NCBI RefSeq assembly: GCF_001625195.1
Contig: NC_054389.1
Location: 8,428,520 to 8,492,519, forward strand
From: Drechmeria coniospora
Lineage: Eukaryota > Ascomycota > Sordariomycetes > Hypocreales > Ophiocordycipitaceae
Reading direction: 5' to 3'
Length of the DNA: 64,000 nucleotides
Notes under the pieces: generated by a model
Told to the model about the DNA's origin: nothing
Seen by the model: the letters and a program-made list of their open reading frames with translations, nothing else
Databases searched by the model: none
Position numbers and translations under genes: made by a program
Shown here: piece after piece, positions 48,991 through 59,351 of the stretch
Position numbering within the stretch: position 1 is the stretch's first letter
How the letters are laid out: the number at the start of each line of letters is the position of its first letter

Positions 48991-50037
48991 ATGCAGTACC
49001 TCGCCAACGCCCTGGCCCTCGCCTCCGTGGCCCTCGCCAGCTCCCCGCCGCCCCCCGTCGGTGGCTTGTACCAGCGTGACATGGCGACGAACTTGACCCT
49101 CAACAACGTCGTTTCCAGCATCGGTCATTCCATGATGGTCCTCGACCAAGCCGTCGTCAAGATCAACGAGCGCCCCGAAGGCGTCAAGCAAGCCACCGGC
49201 ATGTTGCTTCATGAACTCAAAGAAGGCACCCGCAAAGTTGCCCAAAGCGGCACGCTGACGGGATTGGAGGCCGCCTCGCTGCAAGTTCCCGTCTCCCTCC
49301 TCTACCAGACGGGCCAGAAGCTCCAGAGGGATCTCAACAGCAAGAAGTTCAGCATTCAGAAGGCCAACGGCTGCGGGGCCGTCCATGATAGTCTCGGTAA
49401 CATTCACCACAACACCAGGAGCCTCGTCAGCGTCATCATCGCCAGGATCCCCGACGAATACCGTGAAGTCGCCGTCAACATGGTCACCAAGCTGGAGAAG
49501 ATCATTCAGCAGTGCGAGCAAGACTTTGTCGACTGCAAGAACGCGAACTCGTCCGAAAAGTCCCTCAACAAGAGGAACTACGGCAATCCCGGCGTTGACA
49601 CTCCCAGCACCCCTCCCAGCAAACCCATCAGCAACCCCCCCCCCAGCAGCGGTGACGGCAACGACCTCGACGCCTACGGCACCTCCCCCGAAATCAACTC
49701 CAACACCAAGATCAACTCCAACACCAAGGTCAATGCCGACACAAGCATCAACACCAACACCATCACTGAGACTGAGACCAGCAAGGCACCCGACGACACC
49801 TTGAACACCATCATCTCCTTCGGAAAAACGTTGATGAGCGGCCTTAAGGCGGCTGGCAACTTGATCCAATCAAGCCCCATTGCGAGCGGCGGCGGCGGCG
49901 CCAACTTGAACTGCCCCTACAACAATGCCGTCGCTGGCGGTGCCTGCCCCTTTGCCAATAAGGGAGCCTCTGCTTACGGCGGCGGTGGCGGCCAGTCCGG
50001 TTCCAGCTTTGGCGGCTGCCCTTACCAACAACGATAG
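48991..50037 (+). CDS. HsbA-like secreted cell-surface protein
   Basis: Single exon, 348 residues. A signal peptide (MQYLANALALASVALA, about 1-16) precedes a helical domain (about 30-180) that fits the hydrophobic surface-binding protein A / cell-wall galactomannoprotein family: VVSSIGHSMMVLDQAVVKI, then QVPVSLLYQTGQKLQRDL and a closing helix VTKLEKIIQQCEQDFVDC. A Pro/Ser linker follows, then an Asn/Thr repeat (INSNTK, VNADTS, INTNTI), an amphipathic helix, and a Gly-rich tail with three Cys-Pro units (CPY, CPF, CPY). Family members bind hydrophobic surfaces and sit in the cell wall. No GPI signal is obvious. The family match is by pattern and moderately sure; secretion is more certain. Confidence 0.75.
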   Translation: MQYLANALALASVALASSPPPPVGGLYQRDMATNLTLNNVVSSIGHSMMVLDQAVVKINERPEGVKQATGMLLHELKEGTRKVAQSGTLTGLEAASLQVPVSLLYQTGQKLQRDLNSKKFSIQKANGCGAVHDSLGNIHHNTRSLVSVIIARIPDEYREVAVNMVTKLEKIIQQCEQDFVDCKNANSSEKSLNKRNYGNPGVDTPSTPPSKPISNPPPSSGDGNDLDAYGTSPEINSNTKINSNTKVNADTSINTNTITETETSKAPDDTLNTIISFGKTLMSGLKAAGNLIQSSPIASGGGGANLNCPYNNAVAGGACPFANKGASAYGGGGGQSGSSFGGCPYQQR

Positions 50038-50583
50038 AGAGAAAGGTTTCATTTCCTTCCTTCATGTCTTAGTCTACTCCCATCCAAGCTTGGCGTCTCT
50101 TGCCAGGTTGTCTTTTGAACTCTCGCTCTTGCTTGCTGTTACTTTGCACCTCTCTGGATGCTGGTTCCTATCCGAGTCGTGCTTATTTTTGCTGCGCTGG
50201 AAGGCTGCAATGGAATGGATTACCATCTCATAGTAATATTAGTACCCAAGATACATTGGACATTTCTCACCACACCACATGTGCCCACTATTCATTCACT
50301 TGACCACTGCACATGTCCCTTCTGACTTGCTGCATTGACCTGCCTTTGCGACTTCGGCTTCTGAGCGTGCATACGAAATGCCGAGTGTGAGTCCCTTGTT
50401 ATGACATGCCCGCTTGAATCTTCCCAAGAGTATCGTCGCAATGCGTTAGAGCGTCAAATCTACCGAAGAAGCAAGTTAACACCGGTAGGGATGAAGCGAA
50501 AACAATCAATGTACTTGCCGGCCGTCATGTAGAAGCCGTTCGGAGAGGGAAGTCGGCACTATTGGCGGGACGAAAGGTCAAAA
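50038..50583. other. Intergenic between convergent genes
   Basis: About 545 bases containing the two 3' ends. Nothing else recognised. Confidence 0.5.
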
Positions 50584-52186
50584 TCACTGTCGGTGTCCGA
50601 GCTGTCCGGCCCATCGGGTCGACTTGCCTGTTACCCCTGTCTCCATGTACGGACTGAGCTTGTCTCTCACGAGGCCTTCCTGATTCGCCCGTACGCTCGA
50701 TAGAATTTGGACCCGTGATGCTCGTCGTAGCCGGAGTTTGCTGAAGTGTGCGAGTCGTTCGGAGAGGATGGTGAGGTCATCGACGCCCTTGAGGACCCGG
50801 CCCAAGACACCGCCGTCTTCGATCGCTTGGTTGGCGCCCTGTCCGCCGAAGGGAAGCATCTGCATCAAAGTTCGATGTTAGAGGGGGGAATACCTTCTCG
50901 TGCTGCGTCCTCGCCACTACCAGCTTCTGCTGGCTGTTACATACCGGGTGAGCGGCATCACCGATGAGCACCGCTTTCCCGCACGTCCAGGAAGAAAGAG
51001 GCTTCATGGAGAAGAGTGGCCAGCATTTTGCATCCCTTGCGAACCTAGAGAATGTCCAGTACGTGACCTCATGGTAAGCAGGCTGGAAAGAATCGCGGCC
51101 GTAATTCAGCGTGGATACTTACTCGAGAATCCGAACAATTTTGGCATCAAAGTGCCCAAACTGCTTCAACATCTGCTCCCGCACCTCTTGGTCTGCGTCT
51201 GACGACGGCACCGTATCCTCTGTTGGATGGATCCCGACAAAGTTCTGAATCATACCCCTGCAGATTCATTAGCACAAACTTGGCGGAGGCCCAAAGCGCA
51301 CCTGCATATGTGTACAAGTATTGATTTATGCACATGTGCGTTTGTTGGTCCTGTGTGCGCGGGTGTGTACGTACGCTCGGCAAGGGTACCACATGATATG
51401 CCGCTCCTTGTCGATGAGCTTGGTGTCCGCCAGCAAGCAGGCGCCAGACGACTTCCATGCCAGGAGATCCTGCCCTGCTGGGGTTTGTTTTAGGTCCTCG
51501 GTCGGGATGAGAAATCTAAAGGCGCTCTGGCCCGTTGCCTGGAGCACGGGGGGGTCGTCGGCGTCCTGGAGGACGGCTTCGCGCACGACGGAGCGCAGGC
51601 CATCGGCACCGACTATCAGGTCGGCATGCTTCACCTTTCCGTCCACAAATTCCATCTTGCCTTCTTGGGCATCGACGCGGGCGACGCGGGAGCCGAGGTG
51701 TAGCTCGATGCCACCAGGTGCCTCGTCCACCTCCGTCCCTGCCCCTGAGTCTTCAGGCTCCGAAGCATCAGCCAACCGCATGAGCTCGTTATGCAAATCT
51801 ACTCGGTGCACGGAGTAGAAAGGTGCGCCAAAAATATCGGTGGCAGCGCTTAGGTCCTGGCTAACGATTTTGCCGAGATCGATGCCATTGACGGTATCCC
51901 AGTTCAGCATTTGCACGGCCCGAGCCCGTTCAAAGTCAAATCCCAGATGCTGAAGGACGCGAACACCGTTTGGCGTCAGGTTCAGAGCGGCACCGATTTC
52001 GCCTGAGAATTCCGAGCTCTCGTACACCTGCAAGTGCCAGATTATCGTCAGCCACTGCATTACTATATGCCCCTGACGGAGTTCGAATCACTGCCAGACC
52101 TGCACCCGATGCCCGCTGCGACGAAGGGAGACGGCGGCTGTTAGTCCGGCAATACCGGCTCCGATGATGGCCACGTCCAGAGGCAT
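50584..52186 (-). CDS. FAD-dependent monooxygenase (salicylate hydroxylase-like)
   Basis: Five exons on the minus strand (52186-52100, 52027-51375, 51257-51123, 51044-50945, 50859-50584) give 416 residues. All four introns are GT-AG. MPLDVAIIGAGIAGLTAAVS is the Rossmann FAD-binding motif. VDGKVKHADLIVGADGLRS holds the DG motif. The join across intron 4 restores LIGDAAHPMLPFGGQGANQAIEDG, the GD motif that contacts the FAD ribose. It should hydroxylate an aromatic or enolic substrate using NAD(P)H and O2. It lies 3.4 kb left of the AflR-like regulator and could be a tailoring enzyme of the polyketide cluster; that link is inferred from position only. Confidence 0.9.
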
Positions 52187-52949
52187 CTTAATGTTTGGTG
52201 AATTGTTTTTGATGGAAACGCGAGCCGTCCTGGTTCGTTAGTAACAAGGTGAAGTTATCCTTGCTCTACATTACTCTGCGTATTTATTGTCTTTCGGCCC
52301 ATTCCGTGAGTGCGATTGCGGTACGGAATAGGTTTGCCGGAAAGGTTTTAACGGCCCTTGGCATCAGTTTCGTCGCAATTCGGCGTTCTAATCGGCGGGT
52401 TTTATAAAAGCTTGAAATAAATACCCCTTGCGGAGTTGAACGGGGGTAAGCTTTGCTCGGCTGTCAGTGCGGTTCAACTTCCTCCATGTACAGATTCGGG
52501 AAACTGAATCGACTATCGTACACTCACTTCATTTGATGAAAACGACACGATACATAATCTAGTCTGCCAACATCGCCTCTCCGCACGCGTATTTGCTCTT
52601 CCCATGCAAGCATCGTGCCATGATCAAAATGCTCCGAACTTCCGTTGATAGACTTGGTACGGGCAAGTCTAACGTTACTTGAGAACACGACAGATGCGGA
52701 AAATAGCGATCCATATTATATAACGATCCATATTTGGTGCAACTAGCAACGAATGGAAGAGAAATCGGACTGAATCATAAGCAGACAGATGCGCGTAAGC
52801 AAGCACTTAAGTTCGCTTTCGTCCACATTTCTCACCATGCCCGACTAGAACTCTTTAGCAGACGAGTGCTCGTCTATAGGATTTCTTTACTTCTGTTCTG
52901 TGCGCGATAATAAATCCGGAAAAATCTTTTGCATTACAAAGCAATGCGT
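52187..52949. other. Intergenic upstream of the monooxygenase
   Basis: About 760 bases, AT-richer than the flanks, with the monooxygenase promoter and the 3' end of the DUF3112 gene. No specific motif assigned. Confidence 0.5.
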
Positions 52950-54314
52950 TCATGCCGGTTTTAACACACTGCTCCTCTCCTCCTGAAAGTGATGATATGA
53001 GGACGAGATTCTCGGGCTCGGCTCCCCTTCAATCTCTTTAGTCATATACATCGTGGTCCTCGTCGACCGTGGAGGCCGTCTAGGCGAGAGGCTGGCGGAA
53101 AAAATATCCATCCGGCTCACCCTTCGGGGTCTCGGAGGCAGAGCAGCATATTCTGATTCCTGAGGCACGTCTGGCAGTGTCTTTTCACTCCAAGGAGTCG
53201 GAAACTCCTCTGATGCAGGATAAAGCATTGCCAAAAGTGGCCCAAGTTTTCCCCCTTTCTTTGATGCAAGAATCTCGTACCGGATGCCGAGCTTGCGAAT
53301 CTCCGTCTCGATTTCGTATCGTGTCCGTAGCCGAGGGGTCGGTCGTTTGTTAGCAGAGTAATCGCCCGGTCCGCTGGAGCCATTGGGGATGTGATAAATC
53401 TGGTCGATGCGGAAGAAGGCATAGGCGGCAACTGTCAACAGCTCGAGGATGAACTGTGTCGTGTAGAGAGTGGCCTTGCTGAATAACTCGTCCGGCGCCA
53501 TACGATTTGTCGATATCGTCAGCCTCACAGCGGCTCCTACCGTCATGACCGAGGCACTGAAGACGAGCAATGTCGTCTTGAAACGAAAGTCGCCCGTTCC
53601 AAAGTTCTCTGGTGGCGGTCCAGGTTTGGCGCAAGCGAGGAAGAGCCAGAGAAGTGGTGTGCCGACGAGCATCATGTTCCAGCACGCGCCCACCTTGAGC
53701 ACAGCTTCCGCTGTCATCTCCTGCGATGGGACCATAAAGCTGACGGAAACAGCGATTATGTTGATTACCGTCACGATGGGGCAGGTCCATATAAGAAAAA
53801 AGGAGTAGCGACTAAAGGCTGGGTGCCAGCCGATGGATGGATGCATCGCACGCACGAGACGTTGAGCGAAGAAGAGATTGACGGCGAAGATGACGACGGC
53901 TCTGGTTCATGCCTTGTTAGCCAATGTGTACGTAGAACCGTGGAAATACTTTCCACGCAGGGTCGAGTGAACTCACCCTCCATTTTGAAAGACGTTGGCG
54001 ACGAGGATGATGCCAGGGGCCTGAAGTCCAATAAAGGCCCAGAGAATACGAAAGATGCAAGTCGTCACCCGGACCATGCAAAAGTCGAACATGAGACTCG
54101 AGAGAAGAAACTTGTGGCCACGCTTTGCGTTGGCTTTGTAGGTTGTGATGTGCAGGTAGCCTAGCAGGGCGAAGCAGAGGAAGAAGACAGAGGTGATGGG
54201 AACATCGAGCGTTGCCGTTGGGAAACCCCCCAGAAACCTCTTCATCTCCTTGGGAGGCCCAGGTATTTGCCCCCCAGCGGCGGCCGATGTGTTGGAAGGT
54301 ATTTGGGATTCCAT
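52950..54314 (-). CDS. DUF3112-type multi-pass membrane protein
   Basis: Two exons on the minus strand (54314-53977, 53901-52950; 75 nt intron, phase 2) give 429 residues. The first in-frame ATG is at 54314; upstream codons back to 54440 are open but lack an ATG. About seven membrane segments are visible, starting with DVPITSVFFLCFALLGYLHI, then RGHKFLLSSLMFDFCMVR, VVIFAVNLFFAQRLV, and later FILELLTVAAYAFFRIDQIY. A basic cytosolic tail (about 310-429) follows. This order matches the fungal DUF3112 family of unknown function. The intron join NGG-AVVIFAVNL falls inside a membrane helix and is well supported. Confidence 0.82.
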
Positions 54315-55592
54315 TTTCCCAGGAGTTTTGGTTGGAATTTTTGGTTCCTGGAGGCTGGAGTGCTGTCCCGCCTGGCGGCTCACTTCCTCGAGCTCGGTAT
54401 CGGACAGTCGACTGCGCTGTGTCTGGCATTCATCTGCCACGACATCGAAAAGTTTTCGGTTTTTTACTGAGCTGGGAGACTCTGCATACTTTCGCCATCT
54501 ATATTAAACGGATCCTTATTCACCAGCTGCCGCCGTGGGCATCTGTTGCGCCGTTGCGCCGTGTATCAGACGCTCCAACGTCCAAATTGTGAATCCTGTT
54601 CCTGAAACACCAACCCTCGGTATATTGATACCATATAAGTAGGCAATGGCAGGTGTGATGAGTTTCATCTACCCGACTTTGCCCCACATTCTACCTATCC
54701 ATCTTAGCAACCAACTCAATAGGGAACCGGGATGTCACACCCGCAATCGAGTCGCGACTCGTCAGGTAATATGATCATGCCGATTCCGACCCGGGGTGGG
54801 TGAATCACGCATGGACCTTCTGTCCCGCTAGAGAACCCATGGGTAATGTCTACTGTGAAGGGACCTTGCGTATTCACACTTTGTGAGCGTTGCACAGTGA
54901 GGCACGGCCCAAGCACGGACAGAAACAGTAATGCCAGCGGGGAGGAGAGGGCCGATATCACATGAAAACATTTTCTCTCCATTTCCGGCATTCCATTTTG
55001 TCACTGAAGCTACACCATGTTGTGACATTTCAACGATGGGTGATGAAACGAAAATAACATCAAGACAGATAGATCGGGACGGGCACGTCGGCTTAACACA
55101 ATACGGAGGGCCGGTTACTGCTTCCTTTTGGGTTCCCAGAGGATTTTATGAGCAAATTTGAACAAGTAGAAAATGTCTCTGCTCCGGCTCAGCAGGGCCA
55201 ACGAAACCTAATGTGTGAATGTAGTTCAAGACAGTCCAAGCGTGCCAGGCCGACCTCTCCGAGAGTTCGATTTGACACATTTCAACGAAATCTCATCAAT
55301 CATGTCCACGATCCAGACTAATGCATTCTGTAGGAACTTACACAGACTACCTCGGAAGTCGGATGACTTTCTCCCTTGTTAGCAGCAGCAGTAGCCAGAT
55401 TCGCGAGCGGACCATACTCGACCCCTGGCCCTTGTTACATTCCACCCGCTCCGTCGTCGAACCGATTCCGTGCATCCGCCAGAATGCCCCAACTTTTTCA
55501 GGTCCATGGTGCCATCTACTACGCTTGGAATCCAAATCTAGAAGCTTGGATGCAACATTTCCAGCTCTTGCATCCCTCTCGCCGTGAGAGCT
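54315..55592. other. Intergenic, divergent promoters
   Basis: About 1.3 kb between the divergent DUF3112 and Zn2Cys6 regulator genes. No gene is supported in it. It should hold both promoters, but I cannot assign sites. Confidence 0.5.
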
Positions 55593-56881
55593 ATGCAGGA
55601 ATCACCAAGCCCGCCTCGAGTGCGATCTGCGTGCGATCTGTGTCACCAGAGCAAAGTTAAGTGCAGCGGCGGAAATCCATGTAGCGGCTGTCACAAGTTA
55701 GGATCGCGCTGCCACTACAGTTCGTCGAATCGAACTGGAAGGCCGAGAGGCGCCAAAAACAAATCTACGCGGAAGAGGCCAAGGAAGCTCGAGGAAGTAG
55801 GAGCTGATTCGGACGTCATGTCGTCCACTCTTACCGTCTCTGCAGGAACCCACTCGTCATCCTCGTCTTCTTGTCAGGAGTCGCCTGTATCATGCTATCT
55901 TCTACCAGAACTAAAAGCGTCCGACTGGGTAGACTATGCAGGTTTTCATGTCAATCAGCTGGACGCCATTCTCGTAGGTGGTTGCCATTATTCGCATCAA
56001 TATGATAATCGACAGACAGCCTTGCTAACTTTCGCCATTAGATGGGTTCCTTGGATCCGATCTCAGCAGAGGTAGAGGATTCTTCCAACGCAGAATTACT
56101 CCTCTACGACACACCAGACACATCGCAGTGTTCTCTTGCGCCTCCCCAGATATACCCTATGTCGGCCCTTGAACAGTTGCCACCTCCTCCTCTGGACGTA
56201 TTTGGCAGCATCACCAGCCATGCTCTTCGCGACTCAAATCGATCATCATGCGATTGTCTGCAGCACCTTGCTGCACTTTTTGTTCAGCTCAAAGAATATA
56301 CGCGCCAAGGTGGCCAAGTCCTCGATGCTTCCGTTGCCATCGCCCATGTGCGCCAGGGCGTCTTAGCCTGGAGACGCCATCTTCAGTGCACCACTTGCAT
56401 CGACTCAGCCGATGGCGACTCTCTGCTTCTTTCTGTCATTGAAATCCGCATGATTCTCCCTATCATCGAATCGATAAACAGTAAACTCGAACTCGGTCGT
56501 AACCTCGCTTTCATCCTACGAGTGGCCCCCCTTGGCGACTTATGCCATGCACCCATGACATATGAGCTCGCAGACGATGAGTCCCGCGCCGTCCTACGTA
56601 CTCTCCTCTTGCTCAACATGGGATTTATTATTGATATCATTCAAACGATCAAGGAGCGCCCCTCGCAGACCAAACTTGCTGGCCATTCTCCAGCACCCGC
56701 CTTTGGACTATGCACGCCTCAAGCATCGCCCTCATCATTGTTGAGTACTGGATCTAGTGATCTTCTGTCAATTTTAGACACACCAGAGGGGCCTGAAAGC
56801 CTTTTTGGACAGTCGTTGCAAAGTCTGATGGAATCTGCCAAGAGTCTTCAAACAAAGATTGCGGGTGATGGAATTTCTTAG
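55593..56881 (+). CDS. AflR-like Zn2Cys6 transcription factor
   Basis: Two exons (55593-55973, 56042-56881; 68 nt intron GTAGGT-ATTAG with a GCTAAC branch site, phase 0) give 406 residues. The zinc cluster is Cys14-X2-Cys17-X6-Cys24-X5-Cys30-X2-Cys33-X6-Cys40 (ACDLCHQSKVKCSGGNPC), followed by a basic region GRPRGAKNKSTRKRPRK. The C-terminal half resembles the AflR family domain, with SCDCLQHLAALFVQLKEY and a helical tail. AflR-type proteins activate polyketide clusters. It is the nearest regulator to the pseudo-ACP-TE and PKS genes, so it is probably the cluster-specific activator. The frame start at 55584 is GTG; the ATG at 55593 was chosen. Confidence 0.88.
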
Positions 56882-57430
56882 GCCTAGTTGCATATTATGC
56901 ATATATAAAAAGCATTTTTGACTGCGATATATGTTTTTGAACTGGTTGGGTATTTCGTGAAAATTTTCCGTTCTGTATGAAGTCCATGAGCTGATCGTGA
57001 GGAGCGTTGTTGGCGGCGCAATTAGGATGAATGTGACTCGGCCCAAGATGAATGAATGCAACTTTTGTTTTTCGAAGGACCCTGAACTCGATTTCCTGCT
57101 GAAACAAAGTTGCTATATATTTCACTCCTAATCCTAGCAGCATGTGTATTTAAACTCGTCCATCGCCCACTGCTTCTGTCATCCACCTCGGGATTCTTAA
57201 ACACGGTTACGTAAATTGCAAACCCGTCCTGATTATATACATTCCTGGATAGAAATTCGAACTGCCAGCATACATGGGCCCCCTCATCTCTGCCAGATGC
57301 TTCTGCATTCCTGTTGAAGGAAGGCCTTTTACTATTGTATTCTTTGCCAGAAGACCCCTATGATCCGCCTCAATTTCTGTCTACGTACTGCCACCGCGAG
57401 CGTCGCTCATGGGATACCCCAACGACTGCA
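56882..57430. other. Intergenic between convergent genes
   Basis: About 550 AT-rich bases with the 3' ends of the regulator and of the pseudo-ACP-TE gene. Nothing else recognised. Confidence 0.5.
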
Positions 57431-58561
57431 TCACGCAGCAACTCGCTCATCTGTGCCACCTGTATCGTTGGTTAGCCTGGTTCGTGGAGACTTGGTGAGA
57501 CAAATACGAACATGGGGATCATTGACCATGGTAAAGTGTGTTCCCGACTGGGTGGCAATGGCCATGTTCTTCGTCGGTAGCAAATGTTCCCACCCGTTTG
57601 GTCCAAGATCGTCCTTCCCCTGCAGCAAGAAGCGGGATACTTTGACTGTGGTATCCATGCCGGAGTTTGCGAGCGTCTTATCATCCAGCACACCATCCCG
57701 ACTCCAAATGATATACGTTTCCATCCCACCAGCCGAGCCAAGGGGTAGCGGTCGGTAGTTGCCGACAGCAGTCAAGGTTGAGCGAAAATGCTCGATCAAC
57801 CAGTCCGGTGGGCTCTGGGTTCCCCAATTCCCCATCAGGTTTCTGGAAGAGAGGTACTGGACCACTTCCATTGACAGAGACTCAAAGACGGTCCGACATG
57901 GAGAGTCGATGAGTATCAACTTTTCAACCACATTTCCGTCTCGAAGGAGACGTTTGGCAACTTCGTACGAGTAGTAACCCCCGGCAGACCAGCCGCCGAG
58001 GATATAAGGGCCGTGCGGCTGACGACGGTAAATTTCGCTGACCCATTGCGAGGCCAGCTCTTCAAGGGAACAGCGGTATGCGCCGGTGTTGCGAAGGTAG
58101 GGACTGTTCATGCCGACCACGCAGACAGATGGGTGGACCGGCGGTAAGTTGGCGTATGCCATGGCCGAACCACTTCCGTCCGGGAGGAGGAATACGGTGT
58201 GACAGCTCGATGCAATAGTATTTTGCAAAACAATGGAAAGTGGAATGGAGGATGCCGCTCGACTCTGTTTGGCCCGAGTTGATGGCGTGTGACCGACACC
58301 ATGACCAGGGGTAACATTGAGTACGATTGGCGATTCGTAGAAGCGGCGGAAAGCGCCAACCGTGGGCTTCTGATCAAATATATCATGTGGGAGAGCTTCT
58401 CCCCGTGGACCTCTCAGGTGCGAGAGAATAGCTGTGGCGAGAATACGATTGATGCCGAGCGCCGTGAACTCAGTGTCCTCCGTCTCGATGATTTCTCCTG
58501 GCTCCAGACCACTTTCTTGAGCAATAATCTTGAGAGCACCCTGCCACATTGTGACGGCCAT
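57431..58561 (-). CDS. Free-standing pseudo-ACP-thioesterase protein
   Basis: Single exon, 376 residues from the ATG at 58561. Residues about 5-75 read like the last acyl-carrier domain of a non-reducing PKS: ALKIIAQESGLEPGEI, EDTEFTALGINRILA, then PHDIFDQKPTVGAFRRFY. The carrier serine position (usually GVDSLL) is Arg39 in GINRIL, so it cannot carry phosphopantetheine. Residues about 120-350 are an alpha/beta-hydrolase thioesterase with VFLLPDGSGSA, the nucleophile Ser192 in GGWSAGGYYS and His342 in QSGTHFTM. The likely role is hydrolytic or cyclising release, or editing, of a polyketide in trans; the pseudo-carrier may serve for docking. It is divergent from the HR-PKS with 790 bases between starts. 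A small 3' intron near the end cannot be excluded. Confidence 0.85.
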   Translation of the reverse strand: MAVTMWQGALKIIAQESGLEPGEIIETEDTEFTALGINRILATAILSHLRGPRGEALPHDIFDQKPTVGAFRRFYESPIVLNVTPGHGVGHTPSTRAKQSRAASSIPLSIVLQNTIASSCHTVFLLPDGSGSAMAYANLPPVHPSVCVVGMNSPYLRNTGAYRCSLEELASQWVSEIYRRQPHGPYILGGWSAGGYYSYEVAKRLLRDGNVVEKLILIDSPCRTVFESLSMEVVQYLSSRNLMGNWGTQSPPDWLIEHFRSTLTAVGNYRPLPLGSAGGMETYIIWSRDGVLDDKTLANSGMDTTVKVSRFLLQGKDDLGPNGWEHLLPTKNMAIATQSGTHFTMVNDPHVRICLTKSPRTRLTNDTGGTDERVAA

Positions 58562-58630
58562 GATGAAGGCCTCGGCGGAGATACCGGTGAGCACGTAAAA
58601 TTAGAAAAGAAAAGCGATGAAATTACTCGA

Positions 58631-58653
58631 AGTGAATGAATGAATGAATGATG
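58631..58653. repeat. GAAT microsatellite
   Basis: Four to five tandem GAAT units upstream of the pseudo-ACP-TE gene. Confidence 0.7.
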
Positions 58654-58853
58654 AAATGTATGGAAGACTGCACTGCCAGAGACCGGCTGGGCCTCTCTAG
58701 ATATTGCCATCCCATCGACTTATACAAGAGCCATCTTCACTCTTCTTCATCAAGCGATTCGACCCGTTCCCTATCTTCGAAATTGCAATTTGATACATAA
58801 GGATGGCAGCCGATGAGTACCTGAAACCGGGAGGGCGTGATATGCCAGGGGCG

Positions 58854-58867
58854 CGGAAACCGGTCCG
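58854..58867. promoter_or_regulatory. Candidate Zn2Cys6 binding site
   Basis: CGGAAACCGGTCCG combines inverted CGG/CCG triplets spaced by three and by one base, the half-site type bound by Zn2Cys6 regulators. Its place in the shared promoter fits control by the regulator at 55.6 kb. Binding is inferred, and the spacing differs from the AflR consensus. Confidence 0.35.
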
Positions 58868-59351
58868 AGGGGGGGGGAACCGGGGACGGCCACCGGCGCA
58901 TATTTCTGACAAGCTTTTCCGGCGCCATAGCTAACCTCGGCAGTAATAAGTTCAAGGTTTAGTAACTCGGACGCTGCTCAATGATCCCGCCTCGCCTGCA
59001 GCGGCCGTGCTCGTGGGTGACAGCATCTCTTACTCTGATTCGTACGCTAGGTATGGATGATTCAGTATTTCTCATCCTCGACAACGCCACCTTTTAACGG
59101 TACCGCCGGTTTAGAAAACGTACATTGCATTGGTCGAGAATAGTTAATATTCATATTTATCACGCCGCACCCCTCTCCGCGTTGAAGTAAATGGACCTTC
59201 GAATTCTTGTGACGTACAAATTTCAGCTTCAGCCTCTCTGCCTGCTAAGCCTCGTCCTGCATCCCAATTCCTCATTGAGCTCATGACTCGGCTCTGCTTT
59301 ATGTTGCATTAGTTTCTGGAATACTGCATATTCTCCTAGTCAGGGTTAGCA

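Larger units (their letters stand above)
58562..59351. other. Bidirectional promoter, pseudo-ACP-TE / PKS
   Basis: 790 bases between two divergent start codons. It contains a GAAT microsatellite near 58631-58653, a CGG/CCG cluster at 58854-58867, a G-run at 58870-58878, and AT-rich TATA-like stretches near 58718 and 59145-59160. No coding sequence. Confidence 0.6.
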
